From Pseudomonas sp. CROZ-RG-20F-R04-15 (GTDB lineage Bacteria > Pseudomonadota > Gammaproteobacteria > Pseudomonadales > Pseudomonadaceae): 64,000 nt of DNA. A program made the position numbers and the translations under genes. Below are positions 46,420 through 54,899 of the stretch, piece after piece. Under the pieces are notes generated by a model. It made no database searches and was not told the origin of the DNA. It worked only from the letters and a program-made list of their open reading frames with translations. Each line of letters starts with the position of its first letter. Positions within the stretch are counted from its first letter, which is position 1. The DNA lies in the NCBI RefSeq assembly GCF_022662375.1, contig NZ_JAKNQL010000005.1, positions 1-64,000 of the forward strand, written 5' to 3'.

Positions 46420-47118
46420 TTACTGCGCGGACTTTTGCTTCAGACGCTCAAGAATCGCGTTGGCGCTGCCTTCGTTCGGCGTGATGCCGGCGTCGCGCAG
46501 TTTGCGTTCCAGGTCGTTGCCGGTCGAAGCGTCGGCCAGTTCGTCGGCAGCGCTCAATTCAGCCGCGCGTTGCTGCTGCTTGGCTTGCAGGCGGTTCAAC
46601 GTACCGACGGCGGTTTCCAGTTTGCCATTGGCGCCGCCGCTGGCGATGGATGCGCTGACCTGGGCTTTCTGCACGCTTTCGCGGGCCTTGGCCATGTCCA
46701 CTTGCTGGCGCAGGCTCTTGATACGCGACTCGGCTTTGCTGATGTCTTTGCGCATGTTTTCGGCGTAAGTGCCGAATTCGTCGCTCTGCTTTTTCTCGAC
46801 ATCCAGCTCGTTGGTCAGGGTCGAAATCGCTTCGGCCACTTCCAGCGCCAGGTCTTCACGGCCAGCGTTCAGCGCCGAGACGGCTTTGGCTTCCAGATCC
46901 TTGATCTTGGCGTCGTACTCGCTCACGCGGTCGGCGGCCAGTTTGTGCTTGGCCATGATGGTGACCAGTTCGCGGCGAGCGTTCGACAGTGCACTGTCGG
47001 CATCGCGGATTTCCTGATCGAGGATGCGCAGGGCCTGTTGGTCGGCGATCGCTTCGCCGACTTCGTTGGCGCCGCCGCGCAGTGCGGTGAACAACTTGCT
47101 CCAGATGGACTGAGTCAT
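46420..47118 (-). CDS. PspA/IM30 (Vipp1) family coiled-coil protein (YjfJ-like)
   Basis: A 232-aa protein, almost entirely alpha-helical and coiled-coil. Its N-terminal amphipathic stretch (SIWSKLFTALRGGANEVGEA) is expected to bind membranes. Then come the long hairpin helices (RILDQEIRDADSALSNARRE) and a C-terminal region after a Gly/Asn-rich linker. The family is homologous to ESCRT-III and assembles rods or rings on inner membranes under envelope stress (established for PspA and Vipp1). There is no pspBC or pspF nearby, so this is the YjfJ subgroup, not the classical phage-shock system. It lies 17 bases after the DUF2170 gene. Confidence 0.9.
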   Translation of the reverse strand: MTQSIWSKLFTALRGGANEVGEAIADQQALRILDQEIRDADSALSNARRELVTIMAKHKLAADRVSEYDAKIKDLEAKAVSALNAGREDLALEVAEAISTLTNELDVEKKQSDEFGTYAENMRKDISKAESRIKSLRQQVDMAKARESVQKAQVSASIASGGANGKLETAVGTLNRLQAKQQQRAAELSAADELADASTGNDLERKLRDAGITPNEGSANAILERLKQKSAQ

Positions 47119-47135
47119 TGGATATTCCCTGTTGA

Positions 47136-47804
47136 TTACTTGAAGAAGTGTTCGAAGGCTTCACTCGCGCGCTGCACATTGTCGACCAGGGTTTTCACCT
47201 CGGTGACGACGTTGGTCAGGCTCGAGTCGGCGCTGAGGGCGCCAAACATGTTGTAAACGGTCTGCCCGTTGGGCATCGACTCGATACCGATTGACGACAG
47301 CGGGAACATTTCCCGGCTGCGCAACACGGCGTCGTTGAAGGCCGCTACGTTCGAGATCGAATCGATGTCTACCAGTACGGTGTCGACGATGATCTGCTGG
47401 CCGGCCAGGGCGATGTGAATCGGCAGACCGCCGAATTCGTTCATTTCCAGCTTGATGCTGGGTTCGGAGCTCTGGATCAGCGACAGCGTGATCTCTTGCG
47501 AAGCCACCTCGTCCAGAGCCTTGAGGGCGTTGAAGAGGCTATCGATGGTCCAGTTGTTGCCTGCGCTCATGTAATTCTCCGACATGAAAGAGCCAGCCAG
47601 AATCGGTTGGCGTAGCTGTTGCTCCATTTGCTTGAGCAAGCTTCGGTTTTCGGGAAGCACCCAAGTTTCGTGTTTCACATAACCGGCAGCGGCCAGGCCT
47701 GCGCGCATCTGCTTCATATAGAAGCTCGACGGTTTTTTCGCTGACGGTTTCGCGCGCTCTCCCTTCGGACTCTCTGATTTCGCTGTGGGGGAACGGCTTT
47801 TCAT
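47136..47804 (-). CDS. DUF2170 (YjfI-like) protein with N-terminal antitoxin-like extension
   Basis: A 222-aa protein, first gene of the operon. Residues from about 79 on (NWTIDSLFNALKALDEVASQ) match the size of stand-alone YjfI. Residues 1-70 form a basic extension, KSRSPTAKSESPKGERAK, then FYMKQMRAGLAAAGYVKHE and TWVLPENR. This resembles the short DUF3018/MazE-like DNA-binding antitoxins (resemblance by eye). The 47804 ATG has no clear ribosome-binding site. An internal ATG at 47570 has GGAG seven bases upstream and would yield only the DUF2170 part (144 aa). Both products are possible. Confidence 0.8.
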   Translation of the reverse strand: MKSRSPTAKSESPKGERAKPSAKKPSSFYMKQMRAGLAAAGYVKHETWVLPENRSLLKQMEQQLRQPILAGSFMSENYMSAGNNWTIDSLFNALKALDEVASQEITLSLIQSSEPSIKLEMNEFGGLPIHIALAGQQIIVDTVLVDIDSISNVAAFNDAVLRSREMFPLSSIGIESMPNGQTVYNMFGALSADSSLTNVVTEVKTLVDNVQRASEAFEHFFK

Positions 47805-47819
47805 GGCAATGGCTCGGTT

Positions 47820-47893
47820 ATGAAAATCTCACGCGTGAGCCACACTACAACCAATTCAAAGTGCCATCAATGGCTCACGCGTGAGATTTTCAT
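47820..47893. promoter_or_regulatory. Perfect 23-bp inverted repeat with two CTCACGCGTGAG operators
   Basis: ATGAAAATCTCACGCGTGAG-CCA (47820-47842) is repeated perfectly inverted at 47871-47893. Each arm contains the 12-bp palindrome CTCACGCGTGAG (47828-47839 and 47874-47885), 46 bp centre to centre. The two palindromes flank the -35 and -10 boxes of the operon promoter. This is a classical layout for a dimeric repressor or paired-site cooperative regulator. The regulator is unknown; the N-terminal domain of the first gene product is a candidate. Confidence 0.85.
47842..47870 (-). promoter_or_regulatory. Promoter of the yjf-like operon between two operators
   Basis: On the minus strand, TTGATG (47870-47865), a 17-bp spacer and TAGTGT (47847-47842). 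It sits exactly in the 28-base space between the arms of a 23-bp inverted repeat. Confidence 0.6.
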
Positions 47894-47901
47894 GACAGAC
47901 G

Positions 47902-47927
47902 AAAAAAGGCCCGCAACAGGGCGGGCC
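47902..47927 (-). terminator. Terminator of the cysteine hydrolase gene
   Basis: Minus strand GGCCCGC-CCTGTT-GCGGGCC followed by TTTTTT, 22 bases after the stop. It isolates the yjf-like operon from upstream transcription. Confidence 0.9.
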
Positions 47928-47949
47928 GGCTATTTTTGCAGAATGTGAC

Positions 47950-48504
47950 TCAGCGATTGGCGGCGAGGAATTCGTCGGTGGAGACCACACTGGCGTAGGC
48001 GAATCCCAGCGCCGACATGAAGGCAGCGTGCACGTGGGCCGCCGGCACCGTAAGACCATTGAAGTCAAGATCGCGGCTGGCGCAGGCATCGTGAATCACG
48101 GTGACGGTATAGCCCAGATCCGCTGCCGCACGGGTAATGCCGTCAACACACATGTGGCTCATGCTGCCGACGACTACCAATTCCTTGATGCCTTGTTCAT
48201 CAAGGATCGCTTGCAGTTCGGTTTCGCGGAACGAGTTGACGAAATGCTTGAGCACTACCGGTTCATCGACGCGATTCAGCACCTTCGGATGCAGCTTGGC
48301 GCCGTCCGATCCCGGGGTGAAAAACGGCGCATCCGCCGAGGTGAACTCATGACGAATGTGCACCACCGAATCACCGGTATCGCGGAACGCGGCGATCAGC
48401 CGGGCGGCGTTGTCGGCGGCGGCATCAGCACCGGCCAGCGGCCACTTGCCTTGGGGGAAGTAGTCGTTCTGGATATCGACTACGATGAGCGCTTGCTTGG
48501 CCAT
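47950..48504 (-). CDS. Cysteine hydrolase, isochorismatase-like family
   Basis: A 184-aa cytoplasmic hydrolase with the catalytic triad D10 (VVDIQND), K86 (VVLKHFVNSF) and C119 (SMSHMCVDG). Family members hydrolyse nicotinamide, isochorismate, N-carbamoyl compounds and other amides; the substrate cannot be told from sequence. ATG at 48504 has GAGGA upstream; a longer frame from 48606 would start in the divergent gene's leader. It is divergent from a GlxA-type regulator 101 bases away, which probably controls it. That regulator is frameshifted here. Confidence 0.9.
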   Translation of the reverse strand: MAKQALIVVDIQNDYFPQGKWPLAGADAAADNAARLIAAFRDTGDSVVHIRHEFTSADAPFFTPGSDGAKLHPKVLNRVDEPVVLKHFVNSFRETELQAILDEQGIKELVVVGSMSHMCVDGITRAAADLGYTVTVIHDACASRDLDFNGLTVPAAHVHAAFMSALGFAYASVVSTDEFLAANR

Positions 48505-48605
48505 GGGTGTGTCCTCGATGTGTTGGCTGGAAGTGGCTTTAGTATTGGCGCTGGCCGACATTTCGTGGATTGGCCGCACCGACAATAGACAGGGGAAAAC
48601 TGACA

Positions 48606-49603
48606 ATGGGCGCAGAAAGGGCTGCCATCGCTGAACTGGGCGTGCTGATCTATCCCGGCGCGCAGATGGCAGCGGTGCATGGTCTGACTGATCTGTTTGC
48701 GGTGGCCAACCGGATTGCCGCCGAGCAGCAGGCTGCGCAATTGCCGCTGCTGCGCGTTAGTCATTGGCAGGTCGAAGGTGATCAGCCGCCGACGCGCACT
48801 TACGCCAGTCATGCGGGTGACGACAGCGCTTTTCTGGCGGTGCTGATTCCGCCATCGATCGGCGGGTTTTCGGCGGCGCAAACCTCAGCCAGCCTGATGC
48901 AATGGCTACGGGATCAACATGCACTTGGCGCGACGCTCGGCGGCGTCTGTGTGGGCTCGCTGCTGTTGGCTGAAAGCGGTTTGCTCGACGGCCGCAGCGC
49001 CACCACTCACTGGACTTCGGCCAAGGCCTTTGCCGAGCGTTACCCGAAGATCAAACCAAGGCTGATACGCCGATTGTCGATGACGGCGACCTGATCACCA
49101 CGGCCGGATTGATGGCCTGGTCGGAACTGGGTTTACGCCTGGTCGACCGCCTGCTCGGGCCGAGCATTGCTACCGCCACTGCGCGATTCCTGGTGATCGA
49201 GCACAGCGACAGCGCCAGCGAGTGCGGCAGTAACTTCGCGCCTATTCTCGGGCATGGCGATGCGGCGATTCTCAAGGTGCAGCACTGGCTGCAAAGCACC
49301 GGTGCGACGGATGTTTCGTTGACGGCGATGGCGGAGCGGGCCGGGTTGGAGCGCACATTTCTACGGCGTTTTCGCGCGGCGAGCGGGTTGAAACCGACCG
49401 AGTACTGCCAGCATCTGCGGGTCGGCAAGGCGCGCGAGATGCTCGAGTTCAGCAATGGCACGATTGATCATATTGCGTGGACGGTGGGCTATCAGGATCC
49501 GGGCGCGTTTCGCGCGATCTTCAAGAAGATTACCGGGCTGGCGCCGAGTGATTATCGGGCGCGGTTTGGTGTGACCCCGTTTTCGAAAACGTCGAATGCC
49601 TAA
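48606..49603 (+). pseudogene. GlxA-type AraC-family regulator, frameshifted
   Basis: The first 150 residues form a DJ-1/PfpI-like domain (LGVLIYPGAQMAAVHG; nucleophile-elbow-like C115 in GGVCVGSLLLAESG). The reading frame then fails at about 49053-49058. The second part continues in the -1 frame as ADTPIVDDGDLITTAG, then GLMAWSELGLRLVDRLLG-type sequence. A full C-terminal AraC HTH follows (TDVSLTAMAERAGLERTFLR and GTIDHIAWTVGYQDPGAFR). Adding one base in the AAACC run restores a continuous 331-residue protein. It is either a recent natural inactivation or a sequencing error in the A-run. Confidence 0.85.
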
Positions 49604-49691
49604 TGTGGGAGCGAGCCTGCTCGCGAAAGCGCTGGTCAGCAAGTTTGATGTCGACTGACCCGACGCCTTCGCGAGCAGGCTCGCTCCCACA
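49604..49691. repeat. REPIN
   Basis: Two inverted REPs: TGTGGGAGCGAGCCTGCTCG at the left and CGAGCAGGCTCGCTCCCACA at the right, about 40 bases apart, directly after the regulator gene. The following 186 bases up to 49877 hold no recognisable gene. Confidence 0.92.
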
Positions 49692-49877
49692 ATGAACTTC
49701 ACAGGGCCATAGATCGTGCAATTTGCCGGGGTTTGGCGCGCGGTCGTGCAGATTGAAACAGGCGTGGTGCCAGCACGATTCCGGCAAGTTTCTGATTGGA
49801 CTAGGATTTTTGTGGAGCGGCCGTTGGCCTGATCTCTGCACCGCTCATCGCTACAGTCATCGATAGAAGGGGACCGC

Positions 49878-50987
49878 ATGACCCCGACACCCCGCAGGAA
49901 AATTGTCGTCGCCCACTCGGTGCGCCCTGACGCGCCGCAGCATGAGGTGCAGACCAACAAGGCCCTGGCCCGCTGGCTGGCGCAGATATCAGGGTTTGAA
50001 TTCGGTGGCAGTTACGACGCTGCGAAACATCAGGGTCGCGATCTCTACCTGTTGCCAACGCAAACCATCGTTGGCGCCGACCAGGCCCGTGAGCTCGGCA
50101 TCAAGGGCCCGGACGATCTGTGGGGCGGCTTCGTCGAACACGATTTCATCTGCACCAAAGCGATCAGCCATGGCCTGCGCAGTCATCTGGCCCACGCGCC
50201 GCAAGGTTGGTCACCGCTGTTTTCCGAGCGGGTGCGCAATGTCGTGCTCGATGGCCTCAGTGTGTTTGCGCTGGCGGATGCGCGGCCCGCCGCCGAGCAT
50301 CTGCTGTACAGCGGTCCCATTCGCCTGAAGCCGATTCACGCCTGCGCCGGACGCGGCCAGGAAGTGATCAAAAGCCTCGACGCCTTCGACGAAGTTCTCG
50401 CTCGACCTGAAGCCGCGAAGTTGTTCAGCGCAGGCGTGGTGCTGGAGCAGGACCTGAGCGATGTCGTCACCCACAGCGTCGGCCAGTCATTCATCGGCGA
50501 TAAAGTGCTGAGTTACTGCGGTGATCAATACTTGACCAAGGATGCCCACGGCGAAGAGGTTTACGGCGGCTCGAACTTGCTCGTGGTGCAGGGTGGTTAC
50601 GACGAGCTGCTGAGGCTGGATCTGCCTGACGATGTGCGTCTGGCCATCGAGCAGGCGCAGGTTTTCGACGCTGCCGCCAATGAAGCCTATCCGCGCTTCT
50701 ATGCCTCACGGCGCAACTACGACATCGCCCAAGGCCGGGACAGCAACGGCAAAACCCGCAGCGGTGTGCTCGAACAGTCCTGGCGCATGGGCGGTGCCAG
50801 CAGTGCTGAGGTTGCGGCATTGCAAAGTTTCGTCAACGATCCGGGGATGCGCGCGATCCGCGTGTCTTCGGTGGAAACCTATATCGATCAGCCGCTGCCG
50901 GCGGACGCCATCGAGGTCTATCGCGGGCCGGCTGAGAACAGCGAATTTCTCCTCAAATACGTAACGGTCAAATCCTATGACGGCTAG
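49878..50987 (+). CDS. DUF3182 family protein (ATP-grasp-like, uncharacterised)
   Basis: A 369-aa cytoplasmic protein. The centre carries a DLWGGFVEHDFICTKAISHG stretch and an ATP-grasp-like segment, PIRLKPIHACAGRGQEVIKS, with a Lys and Gly-rich loop that could bind nucleotide. It then has VVLEQDLSDVVTHSVGQSFI. No reaction is known for the family. The ATG follows AAGGGGA. Its last 11 bases overlap the start of the alpha/beta hydrolase gene, so the two work together or at least are co-translated. Confidence 0.82.
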   Translation: MTPTPRRKIVVAHSVRPDAPQHEVQTNKALARWLAQISGFEFGGSYDAAKHQGRDLYLLPTQTIVGADQARELGIKGPDDLWGGFVEHDFICTKAISHGLRSHLAHAPQGWSPLFSERVRNVVLDGLSVFALADARPAAEHLLYSGPIRLKPIHACAGRGQEVIKSLDAFDEVLARPEAAKLFSAGVVLEQDLSDVVTHSVGQSFIGDKVLSYCGDQYLTKDAHGEEVYGGSNLLVVQGGYDELLRLDLPDDVRLAIEQAQVFDAAANEAYPRFYASRRNYDIAQGRDSNGKTRSGVLEQSWRMGGASSAEVAALQSFVNDPGMRAIRVSSVETYIDQPLPADAIEVYRGPAENSEFLLKYVTVKSYDG

Positions 50988-51735
50988 AAGCGAAAGCATT
51001 CAAATCGACATTGATGATGAACAGATGAGCGGGACATTTCTCAGTCCAAAATCGAAAGTCCCGGGGGTGTTGTTCGTACACGGTTGGGGCGGCAGTCAGG
51101 AACGTGATCTCGAGCGGGCCAAAGGCATCGCCGGTCTCGGATGTGTCTGTCTGACCTTCGACTTGCGCGGACACACCGGTGGCACCGGGATCCCGCTGAC
51201 CCGCGTTACCCGTGAAGATAACCTGCGTGATTTGCTCGCTGCCTATGACCGCTTGCTGGCGCATCCGGCGCTCGACACTTCCGCGATCGCCGTGGTCGGC
51301 ACCAGTTATGGCGGTTATCTGGCTGCGATCCTGACCTCGCTACGCCCGGTGCGCTGGCTGGCGCTGCGGGTGCCGGCGTTGTACCGCGATGAGCAATGGC
51401 ACACACCCAAGCGTGAGCTGGATAAAGCGGATTTGCGGGATTACCGCAGCACGCTGGTGCGCGCTGATAGCAATCGCGCCTTGCACGCCTGTTCGCAATT
51501 CACCGGGGATGTGTTGCTGGTGGAATCGGAAACCGATGACTACGTGCCCCACGCGGCGATCATGAGTTACCGCGCAGCGTGCCAGCAGACCCATTCACTT
51601 ACGCACCGGATTATCGATGGCGCCGATCATGCGCTGAGCGAGCCTGTGTCGCAGCAGGCGTACACCTCGATACTGGTGGACTGGATTACCGAGATGGTCG
51701 TGGGTGAACGGTTGAGCATTATTCAGTCTGCATGA
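50977..51735 (+). CDS. Alpha/beta hydrolase (dienelactone hydrolase/peptidase-like)
   Basis: A 252-aa hydrolase. The oxyanion/HG motif is VLFVHGWGGSQERD, and the nucleophile elbow GTSYGGYLAA contains the catalytic Ser. The acid residue is probably the Asp in VESETDDYVP, and the His lies in IDGADHALSE near the C-terminus. No signal peptide. Substrate unknown. It is coupled to the DUF3182 gene through an 11-base overlap. The pair is found together in many pseudomonads (recollection, not checked). Confidence 0.88.
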   Translation: MTARSESIQIDIDDEQMSGTFLSPKSKVPGVLFVHGWGGSQERDLERAKGIAGLGCVCLTFDLRGHTGGTGIPLTRVTREDNLRDLLAAYDRLLAHPALDTSAIAVVGTSYGGYLAAILTSLRPVRWLALRVPALYRDEQWHTPKRELDKADLRDYRSTLVRADSNRALHACSQFTGDVLLVESETDDYVPHAAIMSYRAACQQTHSLTHRIIDGADHALSEPVSQQAYTSILVDWITEMVVGERLSIIQSA

Positions 51736-51753
51736 GCTGTAGTGTTCTTTCGG

Positions 51754-51828
51754 ACGCCTTCGCGAGCAAGCTCGCTCCCACAGGGATCGCGTTTCAAATA
51801 CGGGAGCGAGCTTGCTCGCGAAGAGGCC
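51754..51828. repeat. REPIN
   Basis: ACGCCTTCGCGAGCAAGCTC followed by GCTCCCACAG, then the inverted CGGGAGCGAGCTTGCTCGCG, between convergent genes. The right unit reads CGGGAG instead of TGGGAG. Confidence 0.9.
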
Positions 51829-51847
51829 ATCAACTTCACCCAAAAAA

Positions 51848-52834
51848 TCAGGAAGGGTTCTTCTCGATCCGCAGCGCCTTCGCCTTCGCTTCAACCACCA
51901 GATACATCACCACCGTAATCAACAGCGGCAGCAGAAAATAAATCGCCCGATACGCCAACAGTCCTGCAACCAGACTGCCACGTGAAGCCTCGTGTTGCAG
52001 CAATGCCACAAACACTGCCTCCAACACCCCAAGCCCCGCCGGAATATGCGTAATGACCCCGGCGATCGCACTGATCAACAGCACCCCCAGCACCAGCGGA
52101 TAATCCAGTTTGCTCGGCAACAAGGTGAAAATCACCGCCGCCATCAGCGACCAGTTCAACGCCCCCAGCAGCAATTGCAGGACGGCCATGCGCAGCGACG
52201 GCAGATTGATTTCCACCCCGCGAATTGACCATTCACGGCGCTTGGAGAACTGACACGCCGCCAGATAGCCGGCGCTGATCAGCAGTAACAGAACACCAAT
52301 GCCTTGCAACGCCGCGCTGCTGATTTTCCAGCCCGGCGGCATTGTCACCAGCCCACTGCTGAACACCACGCCGGCAATGGTCATGTAGCCAAACCAATTG
52401 GTCGCCAGGCTCAGACCGAGGATCTTGGCGATGTTGCCTTTGCTCACGCCAAGGCGCGAATACAGCCGATAGCGCATGGCGATACCGCCGACCCAGGCAC
52501 TCAGATTGAGGTTGAACGCATAGCTGATGATCCCCACCGGCAGAATCTGTTTCCAGGTCAGGTCCTGACGAATGTAAGTGCGGCCGATCAGGTCGAAACT
52601 GGCATACACCAGAAAGCTCAGCAGGGTCAGGCTGGCGGCGATAATCAAGGTGCGCACTTTGAAATCGGCGAGGGTTTGCAGCACCTCGGCCCATTCGATG
52701 CGCGTGGCGAACATCGTCAGCAACACGATCAACGCGAGGAAAAACAGCAGCGTCAACGGACGCTTCCAGCGGCTCCATTTCGAGTGCGTTGCTGGCGTCG
52801 AATGCTTGGCGGAATGCGCCTCGGAATGGCTCAT
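51848..52834 (-). CDS. YbhN-like membrane protein (UPF0104 / LPG synthase transmembrane family)
   Basis: A 328-aa integral membrane protein with about eight hydrophobic helices and a short polar N-terminus. It shows family sequence SYAFNLNLSAWVGGIAMRYR and HIPAGLGVLEAVFVALL, the latter resembling the flippase domain of MprF. It lacks the soluble aminoacyl-transferase domain, so it is probably a lipid transporter or flippase-like protein rather than a synthase. It is the last gene of the DUF72-ybhP-clsB-ybhN operon and overlaps clsB by 4 bases. Confidence 0.9.
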   Translation of the reverse strand: MSHSEAHSAKHSTPATHSKWSRWKRPLTLLFFLALIVLLTMFATRIEWAEVLQTLADFKVRTLIIAASLTLLSFLVYASFDLIGRTYIRQDLTWKQILPVGIISYAFNLNLSAWVGGIAMRYRLYSRLGVSKGNIAKILGLSLATNWFGYMTIAGVVFSSGLVTMPPGWKISSAALQGIGVLLLLISAGYLAACQFSKRREWSIRGVEINLPSLRMAVLQLLLGALNWSLMAAVIFTLLPSKLDYPLVLGVLLISAIAGVITHIPAGLGVLEAVFVALLQHEASRGSLVAGLLAYRAIYFLLPLLITVVMYLVVEAKAKALRIEKNPS

Positions 52835-54105
52835 GAGCGGTCACCTCGAAACGGCTTGAGCCTAGGTTTGTGCGCCGGCAGCCAACCCGCCATCGCCGGG
52901 AAATGCCGCAGAAAGTGGAACACCAGAAAACCCACAGTCATGTGCCAGATGCGCCCACGTGGCGACTGGCTGGCGTCCATGGCTTTGCAGTGGTTTTGGC
53001 TGAGGTCTTCGAGGCGCTCGAACAAATGCTGATTGAAGGCGCGGTCGCGGATCAGCACGTTGGCTTCAAGGTTCAGCGACAGGCTCAGCGGGTCGAGATT
53101 GCTTGAACCGACGGTGCTCCATTCCTCATCGACCAGCGCGACTTTGCCGTGCAGCGGGCGCTGGCAATATTCGTGAATCTGTACGCCGGCCTTGAGCAAA
53201 TAATCGTAGGTCATGCGCGCCGCGAGTTTGGCCACCAGCATGTCCGGCTGGCCTTGCAGAATCAGGCGTACCTCGACCCCGCGCCGCGCCGCATTACGGA
53301 TTTCCCGCAGCAAGCGGTAACCGGGGAAGAAGTAGGCGTTGGCGATCACCACGCGGCGTTTGGCGCGGCGCAGTACCTGCAAATACACGTCTTCGATATC
53401 ACTGTGGTGCTGGTCGTTATCGCGGAACACCAGGCGCACCTGACCATCGTGATCAGTGAAGGCCATCTCGGCGCGACGCTGGCGCCGGCGTTGCCACCAG
53501 AAACGTGCGCGTCCGGGGCGACCGCTTTGCAGCAGGGCGAAGTGATGAATGTCGGCGACCGCCGGACCCTGCACTTGCACCGAGTAGTCCTGCTTGGCTT
53601 CGGGACCGAAATCGGCCAGGTGATCGCCGGAAAAGTTGATCCCGCCAATGAACGCGATCAAACCGTCGACCACCACGATCTTGCGGTGCAAACGGCGGAA
53701 CCAGTTGGTGCGAATGCCCAGGCGTTTCGGCGCCGGGTCGAAGATCTGCAAATGCACCCCGGCTTCGCTCAACGCGGTGAGATAACCGGTGGTCAACTCG
53801 CCACAACCAAAGCCGTCGAGGCTGACGGTGGTGCGCACGCCGCGCCGGGCGGCGTCGATCAGAATCTCCTGCAACTCGGCACCGACCTTGTCTTCGAAAA
53901 CGATAAAGGTCTCGAGGAGGATCTCACTCTTCGCCGCGCGCATCGCTTCGAAGACTCGCGGGAAAAATTCTTCACCGTTTTCCAGCAGTTCGACACGGTT
54001 GTTGCCCTGCCAGTGATACTCGACATCGACCTGGCCGGGCTCGCGTATCGGCGGGGTGATGGCGATCGGTTCCACGGCGGATTTCTCCAGTGGTGCGCTG
54101 CTCAT
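52831..54105 (-). CDS. clsB: Cardiolipin synthase B
   Basis: Phospholipase D-superfamily enzyme that makes cardiolipin from two phosphatidylglycerols or related donors. The 424-aa protein has two HKD motifs: H140-K142-D147 ([17 protein letters not shown]) and H319-K321-D326 ([20 protein letters not shown]). It lacks the two N-terminal membrane helices of ClsA, as expected for ClsB. Start and stop each overlap a neighbour by 4 bases (ATGA), giving tight translational coupling with the YbhP-like and YbhN genes, as in the E. coli ybhP-clsB-ybhN operon. Confidence 0.94.
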   Translation of the reverse strand: MSSAPLEKSAVEPIAITPPIREPGQVDVEYHWQGNNRVELLENGEEFFPRVFEAMRAAKSEILLETFIVFEDKVGAELQEILIDAARRGVRTTVSLDGFGCGELTTGYLTALSEAGVHLQIFDPAPKRLGIRTNWFRRLHRKIVVVDGLIAFIGGINFSGDHLADFGPEAKQDYSVQVQGPAVADIHHFALLQSGRPGRARFWWQRRRQRRAEMAFTDHDGQVRLVFRDNDQHHSDIEDVYLQVLRRAKRRVVIANAYFFPGYRLLREIRNAARRGVEVRLILQGQPDMLVAKLAARMTYDYLLKAGVQIHEYCQRPLHGKVALVDEEWSTVGSSNLDPLSLSLNLEANVLIRDRAFNQHLFERLEDLSQNHCKAMDASQSPRGRIWHMTVGFLVFHFLRHFPAMAGWLPAHKPRLKPFRGDRS

Positions 54106-54899
54106 AGTTCGATCTCCACCGATAACGGAACATGGTCGGAAAGGTGCGACCAGGGGCGGTTTGCCAGGACTTTCGGCAATCTGGCCTTGAGATTGCGCAC
54201 GTAAATGCGGTCGAGCCGCAGTGTCGGCAGGCGCGCCGGGAAACTGCGCGCCGGTTTGCCCTGCTGCTCGGCAAATACTTCGCGCAGGCCACAGGGTTTG
54301 AGTTGCGCATCGGCGCGCTGGCGCCAGTCGTTGAAGTCGCCGGCAACAATCACCGGTGCGTCATCCGGCAGTTCTGCCAGGCGTTGCATCAGCAATTGCA
54401 GTTGCGCATTGCGATGACTTTCGCGCAGACCCAGATGCACGCAAATGGCATGCACTTCGGTGCCGTCACCGGGCAGGCGTAGCACGCAATGCAGCAGACC
54501 ACGGTTCTCGTGGCCGCTGATCGACACGTCGAGGTTGTCGTGGCGGATGATCTGGAATTTCGACAGCAGTGCGTTGCCGTGATCGCCCTCCGGGTACACC
54601 GCGTTGCGCCCATAGGCGAACTGCGGCCAGAGGCTGTCGGCGAGGAATTCGTACTGCGGCATCGTCGGCCAATTGTTGTAGCGCTTGGGATGCTGTTCAT
54701 GGGTGCCATGAACTTCCTGCAGGAACACCACGTCGGCCGCGACGCTGCGCACCGCTTCGCGCAACTCCGGCAGGATGAAGCGTCGGTTGAGCGCGGTAAA
54801 ACCCTTGTGAGTGTTGACCGTCAGCACCGTGAAGGTGCGAACCGAAGGCGCGACCACCGAGCCTTCATCCGTGAAGCCGACCGGTTCTGGAATGCTCAT
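54102..54899 (-). CDS. Endonuclease/exonuclease/phosphatase family protein (YbhP-like)
   Basis: A 265-aa metal-dependent phosphodiesterase fold. Key motifs: [10 protein letters not shown] (Asn), [15 protein letters not shown] (Glu metal ligand), [12 protein letters not shown] (Asp and Asn), LDRIYVRN and the catalytic [11 protein letters not shown] (Asp-His). Such enzymes act on DNA, phosphoinositides or sphingolipids. In this lipid operon a phospholipid-related substrate is plausible but unproven. No signal peptide is visible. It overlaps both the DUF72 and clsB genes by 4 bases. Confidence 0.9.
   Translation of the reverse strand: MSIPEPVGFTDEGSVVAPSVRTFTVLTVNTHKGFTALNRRFILPELREAVRSVAADVVFLQEVHGTHEQHPKRYNNWPTMPQYEFLADSLWPQFAYGRNAVYPEGDHGNALLSKFQIIRHDNLDVSISGHENRGLLHCVLRLPGDGTEVHAICVHLGLRESHRNAQLQLLMQRLAELPDDAPVIVAGDFNDWRQRADAQLKPCGLREVFAEQQGKPARSFPARLPTLRLDRIYVRNLKARLPKVLANRPWSHLSDHVPLSVEIEL

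Noticed and set aside
47820..47893. Terminal inverted repeats of a tiny mobile element
   Set aside because: Only 28 bases lie between the arms, there is no target duplication, and a promoter fits the space, so a regulatory reading is better.
49109..49603. Stand-alone short AraC-type protein
   Set aside because: The upstream 174-codon frame encodes the matching GlxA N-terminal domain, and one added base joins them. A split by frameshift is more economical.
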